A stretch of DNA of 64,000 nucleotides, from contig CM041199.1 in NCBI GenBank assembly GCA_023078555.1, forward strand, positions 3,096,513-3,160,512, read 5' to 3'. This DNA is from Ulva prolifera. Lineage: Eukaryota > Chlorophyta > Ulvophyceae > Ulvales > Ulvaceae. A program made the position numbers and the translations under genes. The notes below the pieces were generated by a model. The model worked only from the letters and a program-made list of their open reading frames with translations, was not told where the DNA came from and did no database searches. Shown piece after piece: positions 22,247-32,668 of this stretch; positions within the stretch are counted from its first letter, which is position 1, and every line of letters begins with the position of its first letter.

Positions 22247-23509
22247 ATGAAGCAAACCTCTTTGCAGCTGCAGACTATGGAAAGGATCATGCTCAAGCGC
22301 GGCAGGCACCACTCCTGGTGCCATCCTCTGCAAGTGGCCTCCACGGCTATGGTCCTTATATACGCGTCAGCCTTCGCAACTGCCGCATGCGCAGCAGCCC
22401 CAGAAGTGCAGGGTGGCGCAGTGCACAAAGACATTCCATCACGCCTAACTGTGGATCCAAAAGCGTCTAGCTATCACACCATCCGCGGCAGCATCATGAT
22501 GTCCAGCAGATCACCAGCCGGTCCAGAGTACAATGACCTACTCACTGAGCCTTTCCTGGCCAGCTCTGAAAGGGACGGCGGCGCAGTCAGCAACAGCATG
22601 CAGACCGAGCTCAAAAGCGAGGGCATGCTTGACCGTGATAACTCTGCTGGTAGAGCGTCTCGGAGCCTGTTACACGGCAAACCCCACACGCTTGACAGAT
22701 ATCCCAGGTGCCCCAAGTGTAAGATGGTGCAGTGCAAGTTCGGATTTTGCACAGGACACTGCAAGAAGAAAGGGAAGCTGCGTGAGTGCAATTCGAACAC
22801 CCAGGCGCCGCGGAGGGGTCCTGTTTCCGCGCCGGAGGCAGACCTCTGCGGGTTTGGCGATGAAGGCGAAGGCAGCAATGTTGATGAATATGGTGAATCT
22901 CATCCAAACAGCATCGCACAGTTTGACACGGTGGTGGTGACTGCGGAGGCGCCATACATGGGCTGCGCCTACATCGCCAACCACCCCACAGGCTGCCCCG
23001 CCCGTGGCACGCACGCGACGCTCCCCGGGCGCAGGCACGTGTCGGTGCTGACCAGTGTCTGCAGGGAAGAGCCGTACGTGCCAGACTGCGGGTATCCGCT
23101 GCTGCCGTTTGGCGTCTGTGAGTGCTTCTACCGCGACGCCCCTCAGCGGCCACGTGGCAGACGCCCCCCGCCCGGACGGACACGCCCGCGCATCATCCGG
23201 GCAGCCTGCAGCACACTGGAGCTGGCGGCTGGGTCCGGAGTTGGTGGCGCTGACGGCTCTCCTTCAGAGGACGGCCTTGTGGTGCAGCCTGCTGGCAACC
23301 GCACGCTGACGTGGTTGTCAGACATCAATGAGCCTGAGCAGCTGCCCATATTCTCGTACAACGTAACTGCAACAGCCATGTCTATTGATGTAGATGTGTC
23401 TTTGGATATCTATCCAGGGTTTGTGATGGTGGCGGACGTTGTGGGTGAAGTTACGATAGATCCAGGGGACTATGAACCACATGACTATGGTGTTGCAGAG
23501 GTTGAGTAG
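22247..23509 (+). CDS. Secreted cysteine-rich protein, family member B
   Basis: Uninterrupted frame of about 420 residues from ATG 22247. ATGs at 22277 and 22289 are alternatives, and 22289 aligns with the start of member C. An earlier GTG extends the frame to 22067, but the upstream similarity is simply duplicated DNA. A hydrophobic segment (STAMVLIYASAFATAACAAA) fits a signal peptide. Features in order: RSLLHG; C-x2-C-x4-C-x4-C-x3-C-x8-C (CPKCKMVQC...CTGHC); VVVTAEAPYMGCA; GCPARGT; VPDCGYPLLPFGVCEC; an Arg/Pro-rich linker; AACSTLELAAGSGVGG; and an acidic tail ending GVAEVE. Two NxT/S sites near the end (NRT, NVTA) could be glycosylated. I do not know the function. This is the cleanest full copy together with C. 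Confidence 0.8.
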   Translation: MKQTSLQLQTMERIMLKRGRHHSWCHPLQVASTAMVLIYASAFATAACAAAPEVQGGAVHKDIPSRLTVDPKASSYHTIRGSIMMSSRSPAGPEYNDLLTEPFLASSERDGGAVSNSMQTELKSEGMLDRDNSAGRASRSLLHGKPHTLDRYPRCPKCKMVQCKFGFCTGHCKKKGKLRECNSNTQAPRRGPVSAPEADLCGFGDEGEGSNVDEYGESHPNSIAQFDTVVVTAEAPYMGCAYIANHPTGCPARGTHATLPGRRHVSVLTSVCREEPYVPDCGYPLLPFGVCECFYRDAPQRPRGRRPPPGRTRPRIIRAACSTLELAAGSGVGGADGSPSEDGLVVQPAGNRTLTWLSDINEPEQLPIFSYNVTATAMSIDVDVSLDIYPGFVMVADVVGEVTIDPGDYEPHDYGVAEVE

Positions 23510-24700
23510 TGCCATAGTGACTGCGGGCGGTGGTGGACACATCTGCCATGTTCACTTGTCCTACATCAAGGCAGATGCACACACTGGCAGTGACGTACCA
23601 TAGCCTGTCGTGTCTGGTCCGCAGTGTTGTGGTGTAGCCAGCAGATCAGTGAGCGTGAGCCCGATGCACAAGAGATATCGCGACAGAACCCTGTCTGATT
23701 GTTAATTCGGGTTCAACCTACAACAAATTGGACTGTCTTGCCTTGAGGCCGACGCTTTTATGCCATGTGTCATGTTGTGTGCCTCTGCTGTGGCACACCT
23801 GATCCGGATCAGACGTGCCACAGCAGAGGCCCTGGTGCCTACTGCAGGCCGCACCCGAGATGCCCTGGCATCTCCACGTACAAGGTTAAACACAGGTAAC
23901 CCAACGATGCCGCATGCGTCTCATGATATCCTGCGCTTGGCTCTGCGCTCATGCGGACTGCGTCCAAGCCATCCCCGCCCCTCGCGGTTGCCAGTCCAAC
24001 TTGGTCTGGTGAGTATGCTCATGGCGCGACAGCATCAGTGCATCTTCACCGACCACACATGCACCCCATGATGTGCTGCTTTGCTTATGACCAGGCATCC
24101 ACTGCCACAGCCACCAGCAGACGCCATGCGAGGTTGCCAGGACGTGCTCAAACGCAGACAGGCAGTGCAGAACATGCCTGATCGTGGCGCTCAATGCACG
24201 GGGTTCATGCCACAGCGGAATTCCCAAGCCTGAGGAGGTGCGACACAGCTGCATCATCGGTCTGAGCGCCAGTGCACGCATGATTACCTGGCTTTTATGG
24301 ATCCAGGGTGATCTACAGGGACACAGATGAGGAGGCTGGGAGCAGCATATATAAAGGTACTGCTTGCACCACAATAGGTCAAAACAGCAACACCACGCCA
24401 CGGCCACCGCCGCGCACAGGGCACGCGGAACAAGCAGACACCCATGACCTGTCTGCTAATCGACTGGGACCAGCACAACGCGCACCACGACCTCCCACAA
24501 GATTCCATATGGTGGACGCACACCAGAAATGTATGATCATTGGACAGGCCACTCGGCCATACAGACTGCTGAGGATTTCAGCAACGAGACCCAGCCAAAC
24601 CCGGGCACAGGCATACCCGAACTCAGTAATTCGGCTCTTGCAGTAGCAAAAACCAGATGAGGCTGGCTTTAGCTCTAGCAGAGCCCCTGATCGAGGCGCC
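23510..24700. repeat. Downstream module DM1, copy B
   Basis: Homologous to 44753-45760. Both begin with CTGCCATGT.CAC, share CAGATCAGTGAGCGT and CTGTCTGATTGTT, and later CCCAAGCCT then GCGACA.AGCTGCA. No coding frame is shared. Confidence 0.65.
23781..23830. repeat. 50-bp near-perfect palindrome
   Basis: The two 25-bp arms match at 23 positions, with GATCCGGATC at the centre. The corresponding place in DM1 copy C (about 45026-45060) has only one arm. Confidence 0.9.
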
Positions 24701-25350
24701 GCCATTGCTCTCTTCCGGGGGCGCCAGACATGCCGGTCGGTGTCGTGTCACTGTTGAGCTCAAAGCGCCAGCCCTCGGGTTGATTGTGAGCTGATGAGTA
24801 TAGGATGCGTAGATAGTGCTACTTGAGTGGCAGCCAACAATCGTAACCGTCACTCACCACCCGGCCGGTTGGTCAAGGTTAGGGCCCCGCGGCAATGTTG
24901 AGTCACCTTCTGTGGGCGGCATTTATAGGGGTGCCATTCGATCGTGAGAATTGGATATGGTGAACGTGATCGGGCCCGACGTCGACGACCCACTTCTGCT
25001 CCGCAGTGGCGCCTCGCGATTGGCCGAGGCTACTAGTACAGCTGCACATGGCCGGCATGATGCACACGTGCGGCCAGATGCAGGTGTGGGGGTGTTGCTG
25101 CACGTACGTGTTCGTCAGCGTCAGTGCAGGGGGCAGTGACAGCATGCTCACCTTGTTCCGCTCTAACTGTGTGCATATCACAGACGTTCGTTCAGTCAAT
25201 TGTCACATCTGGACACTGGAACCAAGGTGTGCTCCCGAAGGACTTCTGCTCAGTGCCACTGTGAGAGTGTTGCCTCCCAGGCTTGCTGTTAGCATGTAGC
25301 CACACGGGGCCCCGCTGGTGTGCCCTGACAGACACAGACATCGCTCTCGT
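24700..25350. other. Intergenic region, no supported gene
   Basis: I see nothing beyond short chance frames. Confidence 0.4.
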
Positions 25351-26780
25351 GATCTGTGAAGCAGTGGCCAGTGGACTGCGGTTGGCTGCTATTACGCAAT
25401 GCATTGGCTGCATGAGGCAGCCTTGCCAGCGGGTGGCAAGGTATGGGTTACACAACAAAACAGCAGTGAAACACCAGAAGTTGCACGGCACATGACCAGT
25501 TTGGCAGTACACGGTGTGGTGAGTTTTAATGGCAATCGCCCTTCCTGGTTGTGGCTTTGAGGGCTTTCGGGTATGGAGTGCAGTGCGCGGGAGCAAGCGG
25601 CGAGCAATGCGTGCAACATAGATTCCCTCGGACTATGCATGAAGCCGATTTGTGTAACTGTACGGCTACTGATTGCTGATCGTGTTTGTGCTACGCAGTT
25701 GCGCGCCTGCTCAACGTTTATTACAACAAGCAGTGAACGTCAATCAAGGCCCGATGCACACTGTGAGCGGTGTACAAACCTTGAAGATCGTGGCAGTTGT
25801 AGAGTACATGTACACGTGTTGGGCGCGCAGCTGCTGCCTGGGTGTGGGCGTAGGCTGAAGCTCCCTCTCATAGCTCGATCCGGAATTCGCTGTGAGCTCG
25901 CTGCCTCACATCATCCGTCTGCGAGTACCTCTTAGGTATTGAAGTGAAGCTGATGTGTGAGTCGCAGTAGGTGAGCGCTGTCGGTGTCCAGTAGGGCTGA
26001 CGACACGCAGCCGTCGGATCGGCGAGCTCGCTGCGTAACCAGCGACAGGTGCCGTGGTTTTTTTTTTCACAATTTGCTAATGATCCGTATCAGAAGTTGT
26101 GGCACATTACACGAGAACACAGTGAAACGTGGTGCTAGGTGTAGACATTGCTCGTTGTTCCGACGCCGAATCCTTGCCAATGCCTGACTTGCAAATGCAA
26201 GCAGTATTTGGTGCAAGCTGTGCTGCCTTTAGATGTCGAGGAGGTACCGGCCGGTCTGAAGCCAGCGGCCAAGGCTGGTCACATTTATTCTCACAGCACT
26301 CGTGGCCACTCGTCAGCATGCCAGAGGTACATTGTAAAGTAAAGTAAATCTGAATTTACTGAGCGGTATCCTATTGGACATTGACATCTCCGAGTGAACG
26401 GAAGCATATATGCCGAAGGGGCAAACCATCTGTGTGATTCGGCCCCTGCCTGGCCTCGGTAGCGCCAGCGTGCAGCCCGACAACAGCGGTGCGAACTGTA
26501 CTGCGATTGTGTCGCTCGCCCACTGCAGCGTGTCAGCTAACACTCTTTCATCCACATAATCACCAACAGTCTGAGGCCACGTGCGTCCCGCAACCTCCTC
26601 TCATCACCCCCGAACATCCCTAGGCTGAGCAAGCATGCCACGCAAATGTCTGGCCTCTTCAACCGCGCTGCGGCGACGGATGTCCGCCCCGCCGGTCCGG
26701 GATGCATGCTGTTCAGACGTATACACATGCATGCTTGTGTGTGCACGCCTCTCCCGCTGTATTGCAAACAAGTCCCCCTA
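25350..26780. repeat. Downstream module DM2, copy 3
   Basis: Blocks shared with copies 1 and 2: GCGCAGCTGCTGCC near 25826, GTGAGCGCTGTCGGTGTCCA at about 25971, GACGCCGAATCCTTGCCAA near 26161, and CACATAATCACCAACAGTCT near 26552. It is separated from gene B by DM1. Non-coding as far as I can see. Confidence 0.7.
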
Positions 26781-26966
26781 CCCATGAGGAGGCGGGCGGC
26801 TGCGCTGCTGCAATCAAGCTATCTCTGTGCAATTGAGGTGGGCCCAAGCCCGCGGTCTGATGTGTAGCTGACTGTGATGATGTAGCCATGCATCCCATGC
26901 TTCTGTAGAGTCCATAGCGTGGACACCTCTGACTGCTTGTGAACAGGCACCTCGGTGGCGGCAGCG

Positions 26967-27050
26967 ATCCGTGTGTTAAAAGGATGAAGCAAGCAAGGCC
27001 GGTAGCACCGCGCGTTACAACCAGGGGAATCGCACAGCCACGCGACCAGC
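26967..27050 (-). mobile_element. LINE-A 3' end, minus strand
   Basis: TGTTAAAAGGATGAAGCAAG then CAAGGCCGGTAGCACCGCG is the reverse complement of the LINE-A 3' end with several changes. No target duplication found. Confidence 0.55.
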
Positions 27051-27120
27051 CATACGCAGCACCAACCGACCATCCGTTTGTATGCATGTCGTATGACCCG
27101 CAACTCTGGAGGGGCTACCA

Positions 27121-27300
27121 GCTGTACAGGTTGTCTGTGAACGCCAGACATGCATAGCATCCACCATGGCGCCAGCTGTACAGGTTGTCTGTGAACGCCA
27201 GACATGCATAGCTTCCACCATGGCGCCAGCTGTACAGGTTGTCTGTGAACGCCAGACATGCATAGCTTCCACCATGGCGCCAGCTGTGCCGGTGCAGACA
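27121..27300. repeat. 54-bp tandem repeat (3.3 copies)
   Basis: Units begin GCTGTACAGGTTGTCTGTGA at 27121, 27175 and 27229, with a partial unit at 27283. The 54-bp period keeps frames open on both strands, so the repeated 18-residue peptides there are not evidence of a gene. Confidence 0.9.
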
Positions 27301-27716
27301 TCGCATTGCCATTGGCTGCCAAATTCGCAGGATGCCCGCGCCGGGCGTTCGCGGGCCACCAGGGCCGACCACATGCTACCCACTGAAGGCCTCAGCACTA
27401 CGTATGACTGTATAAAGCAGCAGAGGGCCACACATTTATTGCATACGGCTGCAGCATGATGAACTCTACTAGGCTCCACGTAGGCCACAAAATCTTCTCA
27501 AAATACAGTTGTCCGCCCTACGCAGCTCCAGTGGCGCAGGGGGCCCTCGAGAGGGCACCTGACCCACTTTGTCGAGGATGCGCTGCCATTTGCTCACATG
27601 CGCCCATCGTCACAGTACCCCGCATAAGATAGGTGAGGTATATGCGTAACGTGGTGGGCCACATCGCAGAGTAAGTCAGCAGCTCGGGAACACGTCCACC
27701 ACCCCAGCGTTGCCTG

Positions 27717-27804
27717 TCGGTGTGAGTATGGGACGCTGGCTGTGACGTGGGTACCCGCACACCCAAGCCACATGTGTACAGCCAGCGTCTCATACTCACA
27801 CCGA
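27717..27804. repeat. 27-bp inverted repeat with 34-bp spacer
   Basis: Arms at 27717-27743 and 27778-27804 match at 26 of 27 positions (GTGTGAGTATGGGACGCTGG against its complement). The structure could form a hairpin. Confidence 0.9.
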
Positions 27805-27831
27805 TGCATCAAACCACAAACAATTCCCACA

Positions 27832-27906
27832 CACACACGCAGACGCAGACGCAGACGCAGACGCACACGCACACGCACGCGCACACGCACACGCACACGC
27901 ACACAT
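27832..27906. repeat. CGCAGA/CGCACA microsatellite
   Basis: A run of CGCAGA followed by CGCACA units on the plus strand. It lies in the 3' untranslated part of a minus-strand LINE-B copy. Confidence 0.85.
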
Positions 27907-28417
27907 GATTACACTGCTTCCGCACCCACACCTCAGTCTGGCAGTATCGCGTCCTCCAGGCCAGCTGCAGCTGCAGCGTCATACCGCAACACTTGCTCAT
28001 GCGACATGTCAAGCCCGGACTTCCGATACGTTTCGGCATTGCCCAGCTGCAACGACACAGACAGCAGTCGCAGTGCGCGCTTGACAAACGCACCTTCATA
28101 AATGCGCCCACTAGCAGCTGCCACATATGCATACCCCTGTTGGCCGATAAACCTCGAGGTGAGCTCACCGCAGCCTCGCCCATGAAGTTACACGACTGGA
28201 CGGCAAACGGAGCATACCGGAACGCTGCATGGTCAGGCCCGTTCCGCCGGAAGCGGTCCCGCTTCCTATTCTCCGCCGGCTCCCCCGCCGCACCCGTCTT
28301 CCGGATCCGCGCCGCAGAGGACACGTAATGGCGTAGCAGTGTCAGTCAGATTCGCGCACCCTCACCCCTCATCTGCCCCACTGCCTATTGGCGCATGCAT
28401 GATCACGACGTCCGCAG
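27907..28417 (-). mobile_element. LINE-B, C-terminal ORF part, minus strand (split by E1)
   Basis: Reading leftwards, the DNA encodes AAFRYAPFAVQSC, then after a frameshift GYAYVAAASGRIYEGAFVKR, then SVSLQLGNAETYRKSGLDMS and finally DAILPD before a stop. The same C-terminus occurs at 11.8 kb and 47.7 kb. At 28417 the copy is cut by transposon E1 and resumes at 41134, where VVVTPRQEVAA joins ADVVIMHAPIGSG. Frameshifts and stops show it is dead. It resembles LINE ORF C-termini, from memory only. Confidence 0.65.
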
Positions 28418-28442
28418 CACTACCAGCACTGAGTTGTCCTTA
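28418..28442 (+). repeat. E1 left terminal inverted repeat
   Basis: 25 bp starting CACTACCAGCACTGA, a perfect inverted match to 41109-41133. Confidence 0.95.
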
Positions 28443-28720
28443 CCCCGGCCTTATTGCGTCATTATACTGTCCTTATATAGGGCGTAGGGACAGTATAAGG
28501 CGAGAATAAGGCCCGAATGAGGATTGGGGGCAGCCGCCTGTCCTTACTTAATGACATCATAAGGACACTATAAGACACGAAGGATTCTTCCTTACAGTAA
28601 GGACATCCTAACCTAATACGTTCCCGAACGATAGGACACCGTTAGGACGAACGGCGGGACACCATAGGGACAGTATACTGCTGAGAAGGAGATACCGTAA
28701 GGCCCACTTTGGGACAAGGT
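28431..28720. promoter_or_regulatory. E1 left subterminal repeat region
   Basis: Several copies of TGTCCTTA or TAAGGACA (about 28435, 28459, 28539, 28561, 28596) and the related GGGACAGTATA (about 28485, 28669). In characterised CACTA elements such motifs bind the element-encoded DNA-binding protein. That role is inferred here. Confidence 0.7.
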
Positions 28721-29063
28721 GGATACAACATATTCCCGGCCCGACGGCTGTGCCACGGTTGAGCCCATATTGAGAGCAGTCATTAGGCCGATCTAGTGCC
28801 CTGATTGTGTGGATATAGTGGTACTACAAATGGAACTGCAATCATTCATCGTTACCCATGGTCCATTGGTCTACATGCACTACTCACAGTTGAGCTAGCT
28901 GCCGTGGTCTACACACCATTACAGTGCAACTAATCGGAGGCTAACTATAAAACCAAACCCCCCTAGATGAGAGGAAGACAAACCGAATGAGCCTTCGATT
29001 AACAACATTATGTAGATCTACAAACTTGACAATCACGCCAGTCAACGTGAAAGCTAGCTCTCA

Positions 29064-32000
29064 CACCGGAATGTCACAGAAGTTGGCAATGGCGGAGAGC
29101 AGCCGCTCCAGAGCGCCTTCCTTCCGTGCAACCGCATCATCATCACGCGGATCTGCGGCCTTGAGCCTTGCCAGGAGTGCTTGATCATCAATGTACTCAA
29201 TGAGTAGATTCTGCACACGTCTACCGCGTTGTCAAGTGGAATCATGGCATACGTATGGAGCGGTACTAGTGATACGCCTACAGGTAGACACAAGCAGAGA
29301 CCTAGGTCATCTGGCAATGCTGTCAGGCAAGCTGTATGCAACGTATGCACTCAATAGCCCGTTGCTATTGGACTGAAATAGCCATGTTGGGCCTAACGCA
29401 CGGGGGTGGGTTACCTTCATCTCGGTCAGTGACTCTTTAGCCTTTCCTACTCGCAAAGGTTGATGCTTTTTGCCGCTCATTGTTCCAGCCTTGATGGTCA
29501 TTTCCTTGACAAAAGCTGCATCGTCTATGCCCGAGACAACCCGATCATCAAGAGTCACACTTACATTGGCAAATCACATCATGTCAACTGCCAGCAGATG
29601 GAGCGGGGAACACAGCCTCCCTTCTATTCAATTTGGAGAGGGCGATATCGCCCACAATAAATGGTAATGCACACCAACTATTCTGAGGGTCAGCCAAGAG
29701 TTATCAAGTACACGTGCTAGGGATACGCACCAGCCATCTTGATTGCGTCTTTGTGGAGAGAACCTTCTAGGATATCTGCAACAGTTCCCGACTTCGGCTG
29801 AGAGGATTCGCCGGCAGCTGACCCCACATCCTGATTTGCTGTTGTCTTGGCCTTCTTGTGTGGCTTTGTTGTGCGGGGCTGTTGGGACTTGTTGCGACGG
29901 CTTTGCCGGACGGGTTTGTGAACGTCTGGCAGATCATCCTCGCCTGTTAGAGGAGCAGGCTTTGAAGGCACCACATCAACCCCTAACCTGGCCAATGCTT
30001 GCTGCCGGGCGTCTAGCGCTTGATCAGGATGCGAATGCTGGTCACTGACACCACGCTCACCTGGGGGGTCCAGATTCTGCATGTTGATAGGTACATTCTC
30101 GTCCCCGGCCGTTTCGTCATCTTGCTGTGATCCTGAGCCTTCAGCTCTACGAGTTGTGTTATGGTCGTGATGTCTCTTAAGCGCTACGACATCCTTCATC
30201 CTCAATCCGACCAGAACATCATCATCCTACACATCAAGTGTCTGTGGCAATCCAAGCACATGATTATGTTTGAGCAGCAGCTTCCTGCCTCGCCAAGCCT
30301 GCGTGAGGGGCTTAAAACCCCGGCTGTTGGACATACACTCGGGCGTCAAATGCAGGCAAGTGACTGTGTGTGCGCTGCGAGGGTGCGAGCCATCGAATGT
30401 GAATCAGTGCACGTAGGCCCAGCATGGCATCGTACCTCGCCGTCACGATCTGTCCCAATGCCGTCGTCATCTTGGCTCACTGCTTGATGGTCATCAGCCT
30501 CGTCCTCACTAAGACTGGGTAGGCTGCCCATCTGTCTGGACTTCCGCTTCCCTGCTTTGCGCTGAGCGGCTGTGGTGCCTTGACTGCTGCAGTTGCTTGA
30601 CTGCAAGGAGCAAATTAGTCTTTCGTGATGCCATTTCTTGTCTAAATGTTCATGGCTCCGTCACTGCAACGAGCTAACTGGGCTTCCCATCCGCTGGTCG
30701 CGATCAGCGTTGCTATGCAAGGGATTAATCATTCAGTGTGACAAGCGGATCCGACATCGGTTGGCAGACTAAGATGATCATGACGGTAGCGATCGCCACT
30801 ATCACGAAACCATGCGATCGTATCGCTGCGGCTGGCGTGACGCATCGTAGCAAGGGGGTGTCGTACGGGTAATCGCTGGGCTGCCATGGATTCATCCGGG
30901 GGAAGCTGAAAAGGTAGCACCGGCACCAGCCCCTGTCGCAGCCACTCTTTCATGGTCAAGTAGCCCTCCTTGCGGAGTGACGCGAGTGTAGCCTCGCGCT
31001 CCTCCACGGGAGAGTCCATGATGCTAGGCGCACGTATCCCATCAGACGTTGTCATGACCTTCTACACACGCGCAGTTGATTCATGCACCCCATACAGAGA
31101 TCGGTCGGTTAAAATTACCTCCGGATAATCAAACTATGCCAATCCGTACCTGGGATACTTCTACAATTCGCGCCTTGATGATGCCTCTGGCGGAGTCACA
31201 GTTTGTCTTTGCATCTTGGATCGTAGAAATCTTGTTATTGCGTGCGAGCGTGCGCACGAGTGAGTTTGTGTTATTCACTTGCTTCACCGTCATTTTGAAG
31301 ACATCCGCGGGGAGGCCGCCCGCCTCATAGGGCTTGGCGTAGAATGCCTCTACGGCCCTCGCAGCCCGCCGCACGCCTCTGAGCTCAGGTTTGTCGGATG
31401 TAGGCACGTGTCGCTGCAGTCATCAATCATGTTTCGCTCAGGTGAGCCTCTACTACCATGCATAATCGTGCTACGAATACTCCTCAGGCCTTCAAGCGCA
31501 CACAAACATTCGGCCCCAACACTGCTCCATGGGTTCGACACGAAACTATCTTATATAAGCAGAGTACATATCGTTTTTTGCATTGACGCCGTGTGTTCGT
31601 TCTCTTGACGTACACGACGCGAAGGTTATCATGATGCATCGTTCAGCATCAGCGCAGGTCGGGCGTACCAGTCGGGTGAGAATGTTGCCACCGAGTTCGC
31701 GAGTTGCCACGCAATATTGCTCTTCTGAGAACATATCGAGAACCGTGTCCAAGGCAGCTTTGCCTTCGGCGGAGAGGGCGGCCTTGTTGACGGACTTCGC
31801 GATGGCCTCGATGTCAGACGCCATGGGAGCTCCCCACATAAAGTACCTCATCAGTTCCTGCAGAGGTCACAGATCATAAGGATCTCACGGGCGTCTCCCT
31901 GTCGATGACCATCTGCCGGCATGCTTGCGGACTGGCTGGTTCAAGGTAACATCGAGCATAACAGTATCGAATCGACACTACAACGGCCACCGTCGATCTC

Positions 32001-32448
32001 GCTGCCGCAGTATCTCACATCATCTGCATATAGGGCGTACTTTCTGCATGGCTGTCCCCGGCTTGCGAGTCTTCCTCGTCGCGATGGGTTGTGCCCCTTC
32101 CTTCTCTCTCACGACAAGGATCTTCCCGTCACGCAAGATGTCCCTTGCCTCCCCTTTCAGAAGCGCTTTGATGTCCTCGAATATCCGCCAGAGTTTCTTT
32201 AGTCGATACTCCTTGCCGACCCGGACGTACGCTGCTTTCTTACCCAAGAGCTCCGTGTCGTCGTCGTCGTCGGGCGAGGCGTGCCCCAGAGAGCATGCAG
32301 CTTCAAACATCAGCGTTTGCTCCTCATGCGAGTAATCGTGGCCTATCTGAAAGCTCATTTCACCTCGGTCACCCCATAGTACGGTTATCAGACCCCCTTC
32401 CTCGATGGCATCTGTGCTTTGGCTAATTTCTTTAGGTAGGCCGCTCAT
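29064..32448 (-). CDS. E1 accessory protein gene (multi-exon, unknown function)
   Basis: About eight coding exons are suggested by GT..AG borders and open frames. They are a (32448-32041, starts MSGLPKEISQ, donor AAA|GTACG); b (from about 31858, ELMRYFMWGAP, donor unclear near 31600); c (about 31412-31150, RHVPTSDKPELRG, donor CAG|GTACGG); d (from about 31063, KVMTTSDGIRAP); e (about 30603-30440, Gln/Ser/Asp-rich, donor GAG|GTACG); f (about 30228-29730, with basic NKSQQPRTTKPHKKAKT); g (about 29570-29421, donor AAG|GTAACC); and h (about 29211-29064, ending IANFCDIPV). The charged, low-complexity product could be a DNA-binding partner of the transposase, as the second gene of En/Spm elements is. 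I recognise no domain and infer that role from position only. It is transcribed in the same direction as the transposase gene. Confidence 0.55.
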
Positions 32449-32668
32449 CGTATGTTGTGATAGGTAAGGTTACAGTATGACAATACTCGGACACAGAGAG
32501 GCGAGCGTGTATGAGTTTGGCTATATTGAGGTCTGTGCATTTGAATTGAGTAGACCTGGAGCACGTTGTTGAGGTGCATTCATGTGGCAGCATGCATGCG
32601 AAGCTGTCCATATGCATGTAACATCCCCCCGATCCTTGCATAAAGGCAGGCCCAACGTATCAGGCGGG

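Noticed and set aside
27166-27459. Frame with repeated MAPAVQVVCERQTCIAST
   Set aside because: Direct reflection of the 54-bp tandem repeat.
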